DNA of 58,318 bases from a virus. The stretch spans positions 1 to 58,318 of IMG/VR virus record IMGVR_UViG_3300047322_000985. One strand, given 5' to 3'. The position numbers and the translations under genes were made by a program. The notes under the pieces were generated by a model. It was not told where the DNA came from, made no database searches, and saw only the letters and a list, made by a program, of their open reading frames with translations. Below are positions 31,474-41,217 of this stretch, in pieces. The number at the start of each line of letters is the position of its first letter. Position 1 is the first letter of the stretch.

Positions 31474-32070
31474 TCAGGTCACCGGGCCCAGATACATGCC
31501 CCAGAAGCGCGACCCGGCCTGGACCGACTTCTGAGTGCTGCCGTTGAGGATGAGTGAACACGAGGCAGACCCCCGATACAAAGGCGCCGCCATGCTCAAG
31601 TTGATCCACTCGCCGCCGGTGTTCGTGTCGTCGTTGCGCTGGTAGGCGAACGTGTTCGTCGACACCCCGCTAACCTGATCGGTCGTCGCAACCTGAATGC
31701 GCCCCATGTTCATGTCGCCGACCACGGGGGTGCCCGAGATGATGGCGACCAGCACCGTGCAGCCGAACAGCCACCACGACGGCTGCTGGCTGAGCGGCTG
31801 ACTCCAGGAGCTCGCACCCGCTGTCAGGCCCCCCGTGTTGTCCCACTCGACAGCCCCCATTACCAGCGACTGGCTGCCCGAGATGAAGCCGCTGCCGTTC
31901 GACGTCTGCCGACCGATGAACGACGGCCGCGCCATGAACGCCCGGAACGGCGCCTGTTCGGCGCGCAGGTCCGTGTCGATGGCCGTAGCGAGGCGGAAGG
32001 CGTCCTGCACGTCCGCGAAGTCCGACGGAAGCGGGTACGGGTACCCCTCGGTGACTGTTGATCCGCTCAT
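31474..32070 (-). CDS. Minor tail protein, 198 aa
   Basis: ATG 32070 overlaps the stop of 32067 (ATGA); a longer upstream frame is not needed. Beta-rich C-terminal domain (SCSLILNGSTQKSVQAGSRF) like the neighbouring tail proteins. N-terminus EGYPYPLPSDFADVQDAFR. Confidence 0.65.
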   Translation of the reverse strand: MSGSTVTEGYPYPLPSDFADVQDAFRLATAIDTDLRAEQAPFRAFMARPSFIGRQTSNGSGFISGSQSLVMGAVEWDNTGGLTAGASSWSQPLSQQPSWWLFGCTVLVAIISGTPVVGDMNMGRIQVATTDQVSGVSTNTFAYQRNDDTNTGGEWINLSMAAPLYRGSASCSLILNGSTQKSVQAGSRFWGMYLGPVT

Positions 32071-33293
32071 GCGAAATAGTCCGAAATCTTGATGGCGGTC
32101 AGGGCGAGATAGGTGGCCGTGTACGTCGTCGCAACATTGTTCGCGTTGAACGACACCCGGCATTTCAGCGATGTCGTCGGATCCGTGGATATCGCCAGGA
32201 TGGTGGCGTGCCCCGTGCCGCCGACGCCCTGATCGTTGGTCTGCGCCGCGTTGGAGCGCATGTCGACGTCGATCGACGAGCTTCCCGCGCTGAGCGACAG
32301 ATCGATGTAGTCGCTCGCCGCCTCCGACAGCCGTATCTCGAAGCTGACGAGCCAAATCCCCGTCGGAAGGTAGATGGCCGTGTTGTCGTAGCTGAGATTG
32401 GTGGTCGTGCCGATGTTGAACTCGGTCGCGGCGAACGTGATCCCGACGAAGATCCCGGCCGTGTTGATCGACAGGAGGCTGTTACTGACCCGGACGCGCG
32501 GGAACAGGCCTGCGAGCGAGGTCAGCGGGTCGATCGTCGCGACCACGGCGTCGGCGGCGCCCGCCAGGGACTGAAGCGACTCTTGCCGGGGGAAGGTGAT
32601 CGCCGGGTCGTAGCACATCGGATCCGTGGCGGCGGGCATCGGCAGCCCGTACGAGCTCGCTACGACACTCTGATGCTTGGTGGTGATCGTGCCCAGCACG
32701 GTGGACTCGTCACGGCCCATGATCCCGGCGTTCGTGCCCGACGTGAAGTTGGTGAATGACGCATCCTGTGCGGTAGCCATCCACCCACCCGGCTGCGCCG
32801 CGCCTATCGCCCACAGCTTCAACGTCATGACGTTCGTCTGGAGCGCCACGCTCCAGGTGTTCGTGTACCGCAGGTTGTAGAAGGTGTTCGCGACGTACGT
32901 CAGCCCGGTCACCAGGGTCGTTGAGATCGTCGACAGGGAGCCGCCCACGTTCTTGGAGAAACGCAGCGACACTGCGCCGCCGGTCGCGACCATCATGGTG
33001 GCGTTGTAGTAGTTGCCGCTGCCGGACAGCTTCGACACGAAGCCGACCGTGGCTAGGTTGGTCGTGGGGATCGCGGACAGTGCCACCTGGGCGGTGATGT
33101 CGATGTCCTGCGTCTGCCGGTCCACGTACCCGATGTTGTCGCCAACGGCGGACACGGCGATGCTGGCCGTGCTGGGCGCCACGCTGAACTGCGTATTGGT
33201 GCCGACCAGCGTGTACGCCTGCCCGGAGAAGGCCGTCCCGAGGCCGTTGGAAACGGTCCGGTTGAACGTGTCGTTATACCCGGTGGTGACCAT
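32067..33293 (-). CDS. Minor tail protein, lectin-like, 408 aa
   Basis: N-terminal 220 residues (YNDTFNRTVSNGLGTAF, NTFYNLRYTNTWSVALQ) resemble concanavalin-like jelly-roll domains. The C-terminal half repeats the fold of the downstream fibre proteins. Probably binds cell-wall or capsule sugars. Confidence 0.65.
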   Translation of the reverse strand: MVTTGYNDTFNRTVSNGLGTAFSGQAYTLVGTNTQFSVAPSTASIAVSAVGDNIGYVDRQTQDIDITAQVALSAIPTTNLATVGFVSKLSGSGNYYNATMMVATGGAVSLRFSKNVGGSLSTISTTLVTGLTYVANTFYNLRYTNTWSVALQTNVMTLKLWAIGAAQPGGWMATAQDASFTNFTSGTNAGIMGRDESTVLGTITTKHQSVVASSYGLPMPAATDPMCYDPAITFPRQESLQSLAGAADAVVATIDPLTSLAGLFPRVRVSNSLLSINTAGIFVGITFAATEFNIGTTTNLSYDNTAIYLPTGIWLVSFEIRLSEAASDYIDLSLSAGSSSIDVDMRSNAAQTNDQGVGGTGHATILAISTDPTTSLKCRVSFNANNVATTYTATYLALTAIKISDYFA

Positions 33294-33305
33294 TCCCGCC
33301 GCCTC

Positions 33306-33938
33306 CTAGTCTGCGATCAGATCGACGATGATCGAGCGCTTCTGCGACGGGGCGCCCTTCGGCGTAAGCGTGCCAGTTCCGGCGAACTGCTGGGCAGTCA
33401 CGCAGAATACTTGACTCCCGGAAGTCGGGGCTACCCAGTCGGCTTCTGGCTTCGCTACGTACACTGCCGACGTAGTGGTAATCGTCGCGTTGTCGTACGT
33501 AATCTGCGCCCCTGTAATCGTATTGCCTTCACGTAGGCGAATAAAGAACTTGTCGGCAGCCACCGATCCCACATAGGGGAAATACGACCTTACATGGTAT
33601 AGCTGGCCTGCGATTATATTCACCGTAACGGTGTTAACCACGAGCTCCGTCGTCCCTGACGTCGCCGAGCCGTCCGTATCGGCATTGGTCGTGCCCACCC
33701 TGCGCGTCACGCCAGTCAGCGCCACGGAGCCCAGCACGAGCCAGGATGAATCCTGGCGGAAGACCGACACCACATCGCCGACAGACGGTGAATACGAGGC
33801 GAGCGCGCCCACTCCGGACGAGAAGGCGCCCCCGGCGACTGAAATAGTCAGCGGAGACGTGGCCGTGACGGTGGCGGTACGCAGGCCGTTGGGGATCCCG
33901 GCGGTCTTCTGCGTCTGGTGCGCCAGCTTCGTGCTCAC
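33306..33938 (-). CDS. Minor tail protein, 210 aa
   Basis: MSTKLAHQTQKTAGIPNGLR, then an OB-like section (SPSVGDVVSVFRQDSSWLVL) typical of small tail-tip proteins after the hub gene, and a beta-rich end. ATGA-coupled to the hub gene. Confidence 0.65.
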   Translation of the reverse strand: MSTKLAHQTQKTAGIPNGLRTATVTATSPLTISVAGGAFSSGVGALASYSPSVGDVVSVFRQDSSWLVLGSVALTGVTRRVGTTNADTDGSATSGTTELVVNTVTVNIIAGQLYHVRSYFPYVGSVAADKFFIRLREGNTITGAQITYDNATITTTSAVYVAKPEADWVAPTSGSQVFCVTAQQFAGTGTLTPKGAPSQKRSIIVDLIAD

Positions 33939-35077
33939 GAGGTCACCGGGGAGTAGGCGCGCAAGCTCAACGACATGTCCCCCGTCTCGCGCAGCGGCAG
34001 CGTAAAGCCGACAATAACCTGCGTGCTCGCCGCTCCCTCAGCATCCATCGCGATCAGATCGCCCAGCTCCAGCGACGCGTCAGGGACGATCGACACGGGA
34101 TCCCAAACCTGCGTGATGGCGGTTGCGGCCTTCAGGGAGCTTTGCGCGGCGGCAAGGCACTGGGCCTGCGACAGGGCCGCCTGGTTCTGGATCAGCAACG
34201 GCTTACGGCCGAAGTTGCCCAGATAGTAGGTGGGACTGGTCGCGGACAGGTCCCGCACCGTGGCGTACTTCGGCGCGGTGCCGTCCTGCCGCTCCGAGGC
34301 GAACGTCACCGAGTTGTAGACGCCGGTCCGGGACACGGTGATCGTCCAGTCGGCGATGGCGTTGTTGACGCCCAGCGCCGCATTCGTGCCGTCGGCCAGA
34401 GCCACCTGCGCAACCTGTCCCGGCTTCGTCCACGGCACGAGGCGCTGCACGAAGGATCCGTCGGCCAGTGGGTACCACAGCATCGCGACCGTGGCGGACA
34501 TGTCGTCGAGGGCCTGGGCACGGTCGTTCTGCCACGCCAGGGGCGGGATCAGCGAGGCGGTCAGATCAGAGGTGCCGAATACGGCATCGGACAGGGCGTC
34601 GCGCACGAGCCTACGGAACTCGGTGCTGATCGTGTTCGTCGGCACCGACGACTGCGGGCTTTCGAACTGCGCATCCACCACGTCAGCGGCCAAATCGTTG
34701 GCGGCGACGCTGACCGAGCCGTTGCGGCCCATCTGGACCTGCTCGATGCGCCCGTAGAACACGGGGAACGTCACCCACGAGCCGTCGCCGTAGGTGATAC
34801 CCCGGTAGGCGCGGATCCGGTTCCCGAACGGCGCCAGCAGGCCGCCCGTGTCGATGCCACCAGCGGCCAGCAGCGGGAACCAGGACCGGTCCACCGACAG
34901 GCTCAGAACGCGCGCCACGCGGCTGTTCAAGGTGGCGCGCACGCTACCGTCGATGAACGGCAGATCAGATTGCAGCACCGTGCCGTCGCGGGACAGCACA
35001 TCCACCCGGTTGTAGACCACGTGCGGACGCACCAAAGCGTCCCGGTACTGCGCGTCGAGACCCCCAGGCCACACCAT
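33935..35077 (-). CDS. Tail hub protein, DUF5047-like
   Basis: 380 aa. VVYNRVDVLSRDGTVLQSDL, FIDGSVRATLNSRVARVLSL and GDLIAMDAEGAASTQVIVGF match DUF5047-type hub proteins of actinophage tails. Lies after the distal tail gene and before fibres, the usual order. Confidence 0.75.
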   Translation of the reverse strand: MVWPGGLDAQYRDALVRPHVVYNRVDVLSRDGTVLQSDLPFIDGSVRATLNSRVARVLSLSVDRSWFPLLAAGGIDTGGLLAPFGNRIRAYRGITYGDGSWVTFPVFYGRIEQVQMGRNGSVSVAANDLAADVVDAQFESPQSSVPTNTISTEFRRLVRDALSDAVFGTSDLTASLIPPLAWQNDRAQALDDMSATVAMLWYPLADGSFVQRLVPWTKPGQVAQVALADGTNAALGVNNAIADWTITVSRTGVYNSVTFASERQDGTAPKYATVRDLSATSPTYYLGNFGRKPLLIQNQAALSQAQCLAAAQSSLKAATAITQVWDPVSIVPDASLELGDLIAMDAEGAASTQVIVGFTLPLRETGDMSLSLRAYSPVTS

Positions 35078-36372
35078 CAGCCCGCCAGCCCGTCGAGAAC
35101 CTGGATCCAGGTCAGCCCGGCGCCGTTGACCAGCGCCCAGCTCGCATACCGGTTGCAGGTGTCCTGCCAGCGCGCCCCCACGGTTCCCTGCATGGGGCCG
35201 CCGGGGGCGCTGACGGACGCGAACGGCAGCGTGAACACCCGGATCGGCTGCCGATGGTCCGGCAGCACCCGAGATTTCGTATCGGCCACAACCGACAGGT
35301 ATCGGTCGGGAAGGCCGTACTCGTCGGGTACCTGGAACAGCAGCGGGGAGCCCGGCGCCAGCAGCAGATCGAGCCGGTCACGGTCAGGGAAGGTCCGGCT
35401 CACCAACGTCAACGTCGAGGTGACGGAGCTACGCACCTTCGACACGACAACCGGGTTCGCCTGGTTGTTGACGTTGAAGGTGGCCGCGTTCGCTGCCTGC
35501 TGCTCGGCGTCCATGCTCTGGAAGAACACACCTTCGCTGGGCGTGCACAGCGGGTTCGGGTCGAACGAGAAATCGACCCGGACATTGCTGCCGGGCCGCA
35601 GCGGATCCTTGAGCTGGCAGGCACCGAGCGACGGCACGAGAGCGGCTCCCGAGGTGGCGGAACCGGCGGCGTTGGTCAGGGCGTACGACCCCATGCTGAG
35701 AATGGTCGTCGCGGCCGGAGTGCCAGACATCGCCATCAGCAGTTGCGCGGACACCGTATTGGCGGGAGCGACGCCGCTGACCGTCACGGTTGTCGCCGCC
35801 AGAACGGTGGCGGTCGACGTCGTCGAACTGATGATGGCTCCGGCGGCGTTCCACCAGGTGATCCCGAAGATGATGCCCTGCGAGATGTTCGCTGAGACGC
35901 TGGCCGTGGCGGTGAGCGTGGCCCCGGGGGTGGCGGGCACTTCCTCCGCGCGGATCGTCGGAGAAGCCCGGGTGCCGTCAGTGAAGAACGTCAGGAAGTT
36001 CGTGCCGGAGCTGTTCGTCGTCATCCGCAGGAAGATCGACGCGGGGACTGTCGAATACCAGGGATCGGCGAAGCCACCGGCGAACGTCGAGTTGGCGTTC
36101 ATCGCGACCGACGGCGCCGTAGCCGTGTAGTAGAAGGAGCTGTCGAGGGGTACTTCCGTGTCGTACAGGACCGCCTTGTACCCGGCCTGCATGGGTGCGT
36201 ACGCCAGGCCTGCGATGGTCGTCGACGAGCCGTGACCGCGCACCTGCGTGGCCGCCCCGGTGATCGGGTCGACGCGGGCCACGTAGGCGTACGGGGCGTC
36301 AATGTCCGAGAAGTCGAGATCGAGCCGGACCTGAGATTTCGTGCTGTCGGCGGCGGCCGTGATCGTGGACAT
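35077..36372 (-). CDS. Distal tail-like minor tail protein, 431 aa
   Basis: First gene after the tape measure. N-terminal fibronectin-like part (DIDAPYAYVARVDPITG), a carbohydrate-binding-like middle (NSGTNFLTFF region), and a C-terminal part with DRDRLDLLLAPGSPLLFQVP and ending in WIQVLDGLAG. Overlaps the hub gene by one base. Confidence 0.7.
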   Translation of the reverse strand: MSTITAAADSTKSQVRLDLDFSDIDAPYAYVARVDPITGAATQVRGHGSSTTIAGLAYAPMQAGYKAVLYDTEVPLDSSFYYTATAPSVAMNANSTFAGGFADPWYSTVPASIFLRMTTNSSGTNFLTFFTDGTRASPTIRAEEVPATPGATLTATASVSANISQGIIFGITWWNAAGAIISSTTSTATVLAATTVTVSGVAPANTVSAQLLMAMSGTPAATTILSMGSYALTNAAGSATSGAALVPSLGACQLKDPLRPGSNVRVDFSFDPNPLCTPSEGVFFQSMDAEQQAANAATFNVNNQANPVVVSKVRSSVTSTLTLVSRTFPDRDRLDLLLAPGSPLLFQVPDEYGLPDRYLSVVADTKSRVLPDHRQPIRVFTLPFASVSAPGGPMQGTVGARWQDTCNRYASWALVNGAGLTWIQVLDGLAG

Positions 36373-36375
36373 CGG

Positions 36376-38778
36376 TCACCTCGTCCCGTAGGCCAGCTCG
36401 TTGGCCTGGTCGCTCATCTTCTTGTCGATCTGCACGTTGAGGATATCCGTGATCTCCCGGGTGCCCAGGTACACCTTGACCAGCATGGCTCCGGTGTTGC
36501 TCATCTTGCTGCCGAGGATGTCCAGCAGGCCCGTCTTCTGGGCCACGGCAGCCGCGCGGGCGGGATCACTGAGCGGGATGACCGCCTCGGGCCCGGCTTC
36601 GCCGACCACGGCCAGGGTGGGCGCCTTGATCAGGCCGCCGGTGGCCAGCATCGGCAGGTGCGGCAGGCCGATGTGCACGACGCTGGCCACCTGGTCGATG
36701 CCGGAGTTGAAGCCGGAGATTACGGCGTTGATGCCCGCCTTGAGGCCGCCGAGGATGGCGTGACCGACGTTGCTGAAGAAGCCGGAGATTCGTCCGGGCA
36801 GCCGCATCACGAAGTTAATCACGGCGTCGGCTCCTGCGACGACCTCGCGTTTCGCCCAGTCCCACGCAGACCGGAACGCCCCCGCGATGATGCCGGGCAG
36901 CCGCATCACGAAGTTGTAGATCTTTCCGGGCAGCGTGGAGAACAGGAAGATCACGGCGTTAATGCCCGCATGAAGAACCGCATCACCCAACAGCAGAGCC
37001 GAATGCCACAGGTCGACGAACAGGTGCCCGATCGCCTTGACCGCATCCCAGATCCACCCGGGCAGCTTGATGAAGAACACGAGGATCAGGCCGATCCCGA
37101 CACCGATCGCCTCACCGGCCGCGTGCAGGGCGTCAAGGAAGAGACGGCCGAGCAGCCCCGGAAGAGCGCTCAGGACGGCCCAGATCTTCCCGGGGATGCT
37201 GGCGAAGAAGTTCGGCAGGGTGACGGTGAACCAGTTCCCGATGTCCTTGCCGACCGTGACGATCCAGTTCCAGATGCCGGTAAAGAAGGAGGCCACGGCC
37301 GCCCAGGCGGTCTTCAGGGCGCCGACGATCACCCCCCAGTTCTTGTAGATCAGGTACGCCCCGGCAGCGATGGCGGCCACGGCCAGCACGATCCAGCCGA
37401 TCGGGTCGAGGGCGTCCACGATTCCCTCAGCCACAGCCACAGCCATGAGCGCCAGCTTGTAGGAACCCCAGGCGGCGATCGCCCCGTACAGCAGCGCAGG
37501 GTTCTTGCCGAGGAAGTTCGCGACACCCACCAGCAGCGGCGTCAAGGCGATCAGCGCGTTCGCGAGCCCCCCGGCGAGCAGGCCCGTCAGCGTTCCGATC
37601 GCCGGGAGCAGCGGCGTCAGGATCTGCTGCATGGCGCTCAGCGCCGTGTTGAGCAGTCGGAAAATCTGCGCAAGGGCCTGCTTACCCTGTGCGGAACGGA
37701 AGAACACGGCGAGGTCGCCGATGAGGGTGGAGACGAATCCGAGAGCCTGGGCGCCGTCGGCTTGCAGCGCCGAGATCAGCGACGTCACAAGACCAAAAAC
37801 GTTGTGGAGTAGCCCACCGACCTGCCTCAACACCACCAGGGCATCGCTGAAGAACTGCGCCAGCGAGCCAGAGCTGGCCGCCTGCGCAATGAACTGCGAG
37901 AACATCCCCAACAGGTGCGCGAAACCGCCGGACAAGCTGACGAACAGCGGGCCCGCGACCGCACCAATCGTCAGGAACGCCGATGCGAGCTGGCCAACCA
38001 GCGGAATGAACGGCTTGATGGCCTGGTGCGCATCGACGAAGATCTGCGCCAAGTTCTGCTTACCGTTGCCGAAGGCGGTCAGCAGCCCCCGGCCCATCTG
38101 ACCAAGGTCGGCGGAGAGCTGATGCAGCCCGGCGCGCAGCGTCGGCAGCAGCGTGTGCGCAACCCGGGTAAGGACGCCCTGCAACTGCACGAAGAAGGTC
38201 TGCTGCACGTCCTGCTGTAGCTGGTGGAACGCCGGATGCAGACCTTTGATCTCCATCACGAAGGAACGAGCGGCCGGGGCAAGCTTCTTCAACGCCTCGT
38301 TGAACTGCTTCGCCTTCTTCGGATCGAACGCATCCTTCAGGGCGGTGCCGACGCCAGAAGTGGCCATCTTGAGGACAGCCATCGCGCCGATCATGCTGAA
38401 GATGGCGGCGGGCAGTGTGCCGCCCAGAGCGAGCGCGGCCGGGGCCAGGGCGGCGGCGGCTTCGACGCCAAGGCTGATCAGGATGGGCATGAAGGCGGCG
38501 ACCGCGCCGCCCAGGGCACTCTTCAGCCCCTTGCCGAAACTGTTACCGCCCTTCTTGCCCTCCTTATCCATATTGTTTTCGATCTTCTTGTCGACACCCT
38601 TGCCCAGCTCATCGGCCGCCGACTCTCCGGCCTTCTCCGCCGACTTGTCGAGCTCATCGAACCGCAGATCCTTCGTCTGCTCGTCGAGAGCCCTCTTGAT
38701 CTCCTTGCGCAGACCGGGCGTGAACTTGCTCAGGTCCGCGAAGACCTGCACGAACGCGCGACCCAGCACTCCCGCCAT
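36376..38778 (-). CDS. Tape measure protein
   Basis: 800 aa, ATG 38778. Long helical N-terminus (GLRKEIKRALDEQTKDLRF, KSAEKAGESAADELGKGVD). Multiple hydrophobic segments in the middle (IVLAVAAIAAGAYLIYKNWG), then repeated NFVMRLPG-type units. The length suggests a siphovirus tail of roughly 120 nm using the usual 1.5 Å per residue rule. Follows tail chaperone genes. Confidence 0.9.
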   Translation of the reverse strand: MAGVLGRAFVQVFADLSKFTPGLRKEIKRALDEQTKDLRFDELDKSAEKAGESAADELGKGVDKKIENNMDKEGKKGGNSFGKGLKSALGGAVAAFMPILISLGVEAAAALAPAALALGGTLPAAIFSMIGAMAVLKMATSGVGTALKDAFDPKKAKQFNEALKKLAPAARSFVMEIKGLHPAFHQLQQDVQQTFFVQLQGVLTRVAHTLLPTLRAGLHQLSADLGQMGRGLLTAFGNGKQNLAQIFVDAHQAIKPFIPLVGQLASAFLTIGAVAGPLFVSLSGGFAHLLGMFSQFIAQAASSGSLAQFFSDALVVLRQVGGLLHNVFGLVTSLISALQADGAQALGFVSTLIGDLAVFFRSAQGKQALAQIFRLLNTALSAMQQILTPLLPAIGTLTGLLAGGLANALIALTPLLVGVANFLGKNPALLYGAIAAWGSYKLALMAVAVAEGIVDALDPIGWIVLAVAAIAAGAYLIYKNWGVIVGALKTAWAAVASFFTGIWNWIVTVGKDIGNWFTVTLPNFFASIPGKIWAVLSALPGLLGRLFLDALHAAGEAIGVGIGLILVFFIKLPGWIWDAVKAIGHLFVDLWHSALLLGDAVLHAGINAVIFLFSTLPGKIYNFVMRLPGIIAGAFRSAWDWAKREVVAGADAVINFVMRLPGRISGFFSNVGHAILGGLKAGINAVISGFNSGIDQVASVVHIGLPHLPMLATGGLIKAPTLAVVGEAGPEAVIPLSDPARAAAVAQKTGLLDILGSKMSNTGAMLVKVYLGTREITDILNVQIDKKMSDQANELAYGTR
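38575..38584 (-). repeat. GATCGAAAAC dispersed repeat, copy 8
   Basis: In the tape measure gene as K-I-E-N. Confidence 0.8.
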
Positions 38779-38780
38779 GG

Positions 38781-39350
38781 TCAGGATCCTACGGGGTCAG
38801 GAGGGCGGGCCTGTCCCATCAGGGCCGCGAACGCCGCCTCCGCCGCCCGCTGGTCGTACATCTCCTCCGTGGTGACCCCCTCCACCCCGATCGGGGGCAG
38901 GCGCAGGTCGATGTCGAACTTGTTGCGCTCCTTCTCGTCCATCGTCCGCACGCAGATCACGTAGATGGCGTTCAGGGCCGCCGCCAGGCTCACCCGGTCC
39001 AGGTCCACGCCGAGCCGGGTCAACTCCCCGCCGATGATGTGCCACGACGCCCCCGCCGAGCGGATCAGCCGGTCCGCCTCCCACCACGGGCGCCCCGCCG
39101 CCGCCGTCAGCAGCTCCCGGGACCGCGTGACGATCAGCTCGGCGTCCACGTCCCCGTCTAGCAGGAGATCCCCGATGCGCTCCTCCGCGCCCGCATCCAT
39201 CAGACCGGGGATCAGCGGCAACGGCGTGTCCTCGTCGAGGATCGCCAGGAACCAGTCAGCGGCTGGCCGGGGCGGCACTGTGAAGGTCTCCCCGGCCAGG
39301 TCCACGTCAAGCGCCCAGATCTTGAGCGCTGCGAGGGCGTCAGCCGCCAT
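38781..39350 (-). CDS. Tail assembly chaperone-like protein, 189 aa
   Basis: Immediately upstream of tape measure. DVDLAGETFTVPPRPAADWF and the later DAELIVTRSRELLTAA are typical of the second chaperone. Ends three bases before the tape measure start. A frameshift link to 39783 is unlikely because a membrane-protein gene lies between. Confidence 0.65.
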   Translation of the reverse strand: MAADALAALKIWALDVDLAGETFTVPPRPAADWFLAILDEDTPLPLIPGLMDAGAEERIGDLLLDGDVDAELIVTRSRELLTAAAGRPWWEADRLIRSAGASWHIIGGELTRLGVDLDRVSLAAALNAIYVICVRTMDEKERNKFDIDLRLPPIGVEGVTTEEMYDQRAAEAAFAALMGQARPPDPVGS

Positions 39351-39786
39351 GGGGCGGATCGAGCCAGTCTGCGGCGTACACGACGCCCTTACGCAGCTCC
39401 GGGTCGACGGCCGTCATCCCTCGCAGCATCATCGCCACGTCCATGGTCCACGCTGCCCGCTCGCCGTAAGCCTCCGGAGACTCCCGCCATTCTTGGCTCA
39501 TCGCCTTGGCGGCGGCCACCTCCACAATCGCGTCGGCCCGACCGTTGCGGTACGCAACACTGCGTAGGTGGTCGTGCCGCCAGAAGTGGAACGGCAGCCA
39601 CACGGCGAGGATCACGTACGCGGCGAGCTGGAACGGCCACGGCACGTACCGGGCGAGATACTCGGTCCACGGGATCGTGCCCGCCGGATGCAGGAGACCG
39701 GCGATGCACTCCATCACGATCGCCGCCAGGGTGATGCTCAGGAAGACGATCGTCCAGACGACCCGCTTGGTCTTCAAGCCACTCAC
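39340..39786 (-). CDS. Membrane protein, 148 aa, between chaperone genes
   Basis: GTG 39786 (GTGA overlap). Two membrane helices (VVWTIVFLSITLAAIVM and FQLAAYVILAVWLPFHF), then a soluble helical C-terminus. An odd place for a membrane protein; role unknown. Confidence 0.7.
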   Translation of the reverse strand: MSGLKTKRVVWTIVFLSITLAAIVMECIAGLLHPAGTIPWTEYLARYVPWPFQLAAYVILAVWLPFHFWRHDHLRSVAYRNGRADAIVEVAAAKAMSQEWRESPEAYGERAAWTMDVAMMLRGMTAVDPELRKGVVYAADWLDPPHGG

Positions 39787-40142
39787 GATCGACGCCGACG
39801 GACGGGCGCGGCCTTCTTGGCGGGCGCCGCCGCGCCGTTGAACTTCTCGCCCGCCACGCGGATCGCCCCGAAGACGTCCTCGGCGCTGACGTCGCCTTCG
39901 ATCATGGCGTCTTCGAGCCAGTCCTTGTCGTCGTCCTTGACGACCATGCCGTCGACGATCTTGCCGAGGGTGCCGAGGTTGCGGATCATGCGGTCCCGCA
40001 CGTCGTCCGGCAACTCGTCAACGTTTTCGATCTTGGGCAGGCCCCGGAACGTCCTGGCCAGCACCACCAGCGCCCCGTCCGTCGGCTTGCGCATCTCGAT
40101 CTGCCGGTCACCCAGCTCGACCATCACCGTCAACTCGCTCAC
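39783..40142 (-). CDS. Tail assembly chaperone, 119 aa
   Basis: GTG 40142 overlapping the peptidase stop. SELTVMVELGDRQIEMRKPT and DGALVVLARTFRG match small tail chaperones of actinophages; basic tail APVRRRRS. Carries one GATCGAAAAC copy. Confidence 0.7.
   Translation of the reverse strand: MSELTVMVELGDRQIEMRKPTDGALVVLARTFRGLPKIENVDELPDDVRDRMIRNLGTLGKIVDGMVVKDDDKDWLEDAMIEGDVSAEDVFGAIRVAGEKFNGAAAPAKKAAPVRRRRS
40023..40032 (-). repeat. GATCGAAAAC dispersed repeat, copy 9
   Basis: Inside the chaperone gene as K-I-E-N. Confidence 0.8.
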
Positions 40143-41035
40143 AGCGTGAAGCCCTTCCGGGCACCCCAGGAGCGCAGCGCGGACGCCAGGTGCCGATAGT
40201 CGGTCAGCGTGTGGCGCTCCCGCGCGAAGTGCTTTCCGGCCGCCCAGAGGATCTCGTCGTCGGTCGGGTCGACCGGCGTCGGCGCAGGCGACGTGTTCGG
40301 CGTCCAGAAGTAGACGTCGCCCTGCTGCTTGCGCAGCGCCCACCAGTCGGACGCCTTCATGTACCAGCGGCCGTTGAACCCCCACGAGCCGCCCCACGAG
40401 TTGTCGCCGCCGACGATCACCTCACCGGTACCGTTGCCGGGCGCATCGGCCGCCTTGACCTCGTCCACCACGAGCTCATGCCCGCCCGCCAGACCGGAGG
40501 CCATATCGACGGTGAGCATGCCGTTGGACGGGGCGTTGAACATCGAGTTGTACCAGGGGATTCCGGTGATGCCGGGCGCCGTCATCAGGGCCTGAAGCGA
40601 CGAGTCCAGGTCGAGGGCAGCCTGATAGCCGGAGCAGATGCCAGCCTCCTGCGCGACCTTCGACGAGGTGAGCCCGTCGGAGCCGGTGTCCTCGCCGGTG
40701 CCGTCGACATTCCAGGTGCCCGGGTAGCCGTCCTCAATGGTGTTCTCGTGGTACCAGGCGCGGGCGCCCGCCTCGTCCGGCGTGTACTTCCAGTGCGGCA
40801 GGTCAGTCGCTTCCCAGAACGGCTCGTGGTAGGCGCACGAGGTCGAGGCGTTGCCGGTGCACGAGCCGATCTGGCCCTGGTCGAGGATGCCGATGAACTG
40901 CCTGTGCCGGACCGACGTGACCGGCGTGGCGGACGGCTGGACCGCGTAGGCCTTCGACCGGCTGTCGAAGTGCTCGTGGCGGCCGAGCAGCGGATGCATC
41001 GGCAGCCGGTTACGGTAGATCTCGATGACGCTCAC
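40139..41035 (-). CDS. Papain-like (C1) cysteine peptidase
   Basis: 298 aa from GTG 41035. DQGQIGSCTGNAST (about residue 52) holds the oxyanion Gln and catalytic Cys. GGHELVVDEV holds the His, and GGDNSWGGSWGFNG the Asn. Together they form a complete C-H-N triad of the papain family. The C-terminal 50 residues form a separate helical piece. It lies among connector and tail genes, so it could mature a tail protein or cut peptide cross-links during entry. Family sure, role inferred. Confidence 0.8.
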   Translation of the reverse strand: MSVIEIYRNRLPMHPLLGRHEHFDSRSKAYAVQPSATPVTSVRHRQFIGILDQGQIGSCTGNASTSCAYHEPFWEATDLPHWKYTPDEAGARAWYHENTIEDGYPGTWNVDGTGEDTGSDGLTSSKVAQEAGICSGYQAALDLDSSLQALMTAPGITGIPWYNSMFNAPSNGMLTVDMASGLAGGHELVVDEVKAADAPGNGTGEVIVGGDNSWGGSWGFNGRWYMKASDWWALRKQQGDVYFWTPNTSPAPTPVDPTDDEILWAAGKHFARERHTLTDYRHLASALRSWGARKGFTL

Positions 41036-41217
41036 TCGAAGACCTCCTTGGCGTCAATAAAGCGGTTCTGCGGAAGCAAAAGCAGCGTCCTACCATCCTC
41101 GTGCTTGAAGATCAGCATCCCCTCCTGCACTGCCACGCTCGCGGCATCAATGAGCGCCTCGGCAGCGACCGCCGTCATTCGGGTTCCGGGGTTGTCCTGC
41201 CAGCGAACCTTAAGCAT
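41032..41217 (-). CDS. Hypothetical protein, 61 aa
   Basis: ATG 41217 with AGGAGGAGAA directly upstream. Compact alpha/beta product (TAVAAEALIDAASVAVQEG). Coupled to the peptidase gene. Confidence 0.6.
   Translation of the reverse strand: MLKVRWQDNPGTRMTAVAAEALIDAASVAVQEGMLIFKHEDGRTLLLLPQNRFIDAKEVFE

Noticed and set aside
34142-36130. 662-codon plus-strand frame
   Set aside because: Antisense to two well-supported tail genes.
38781-40142. Programmed frameshift joining the two tail chaperones
   Set aside because: A separate membrane-protein gene lies between, and I found no convincing slippery run near 39783.
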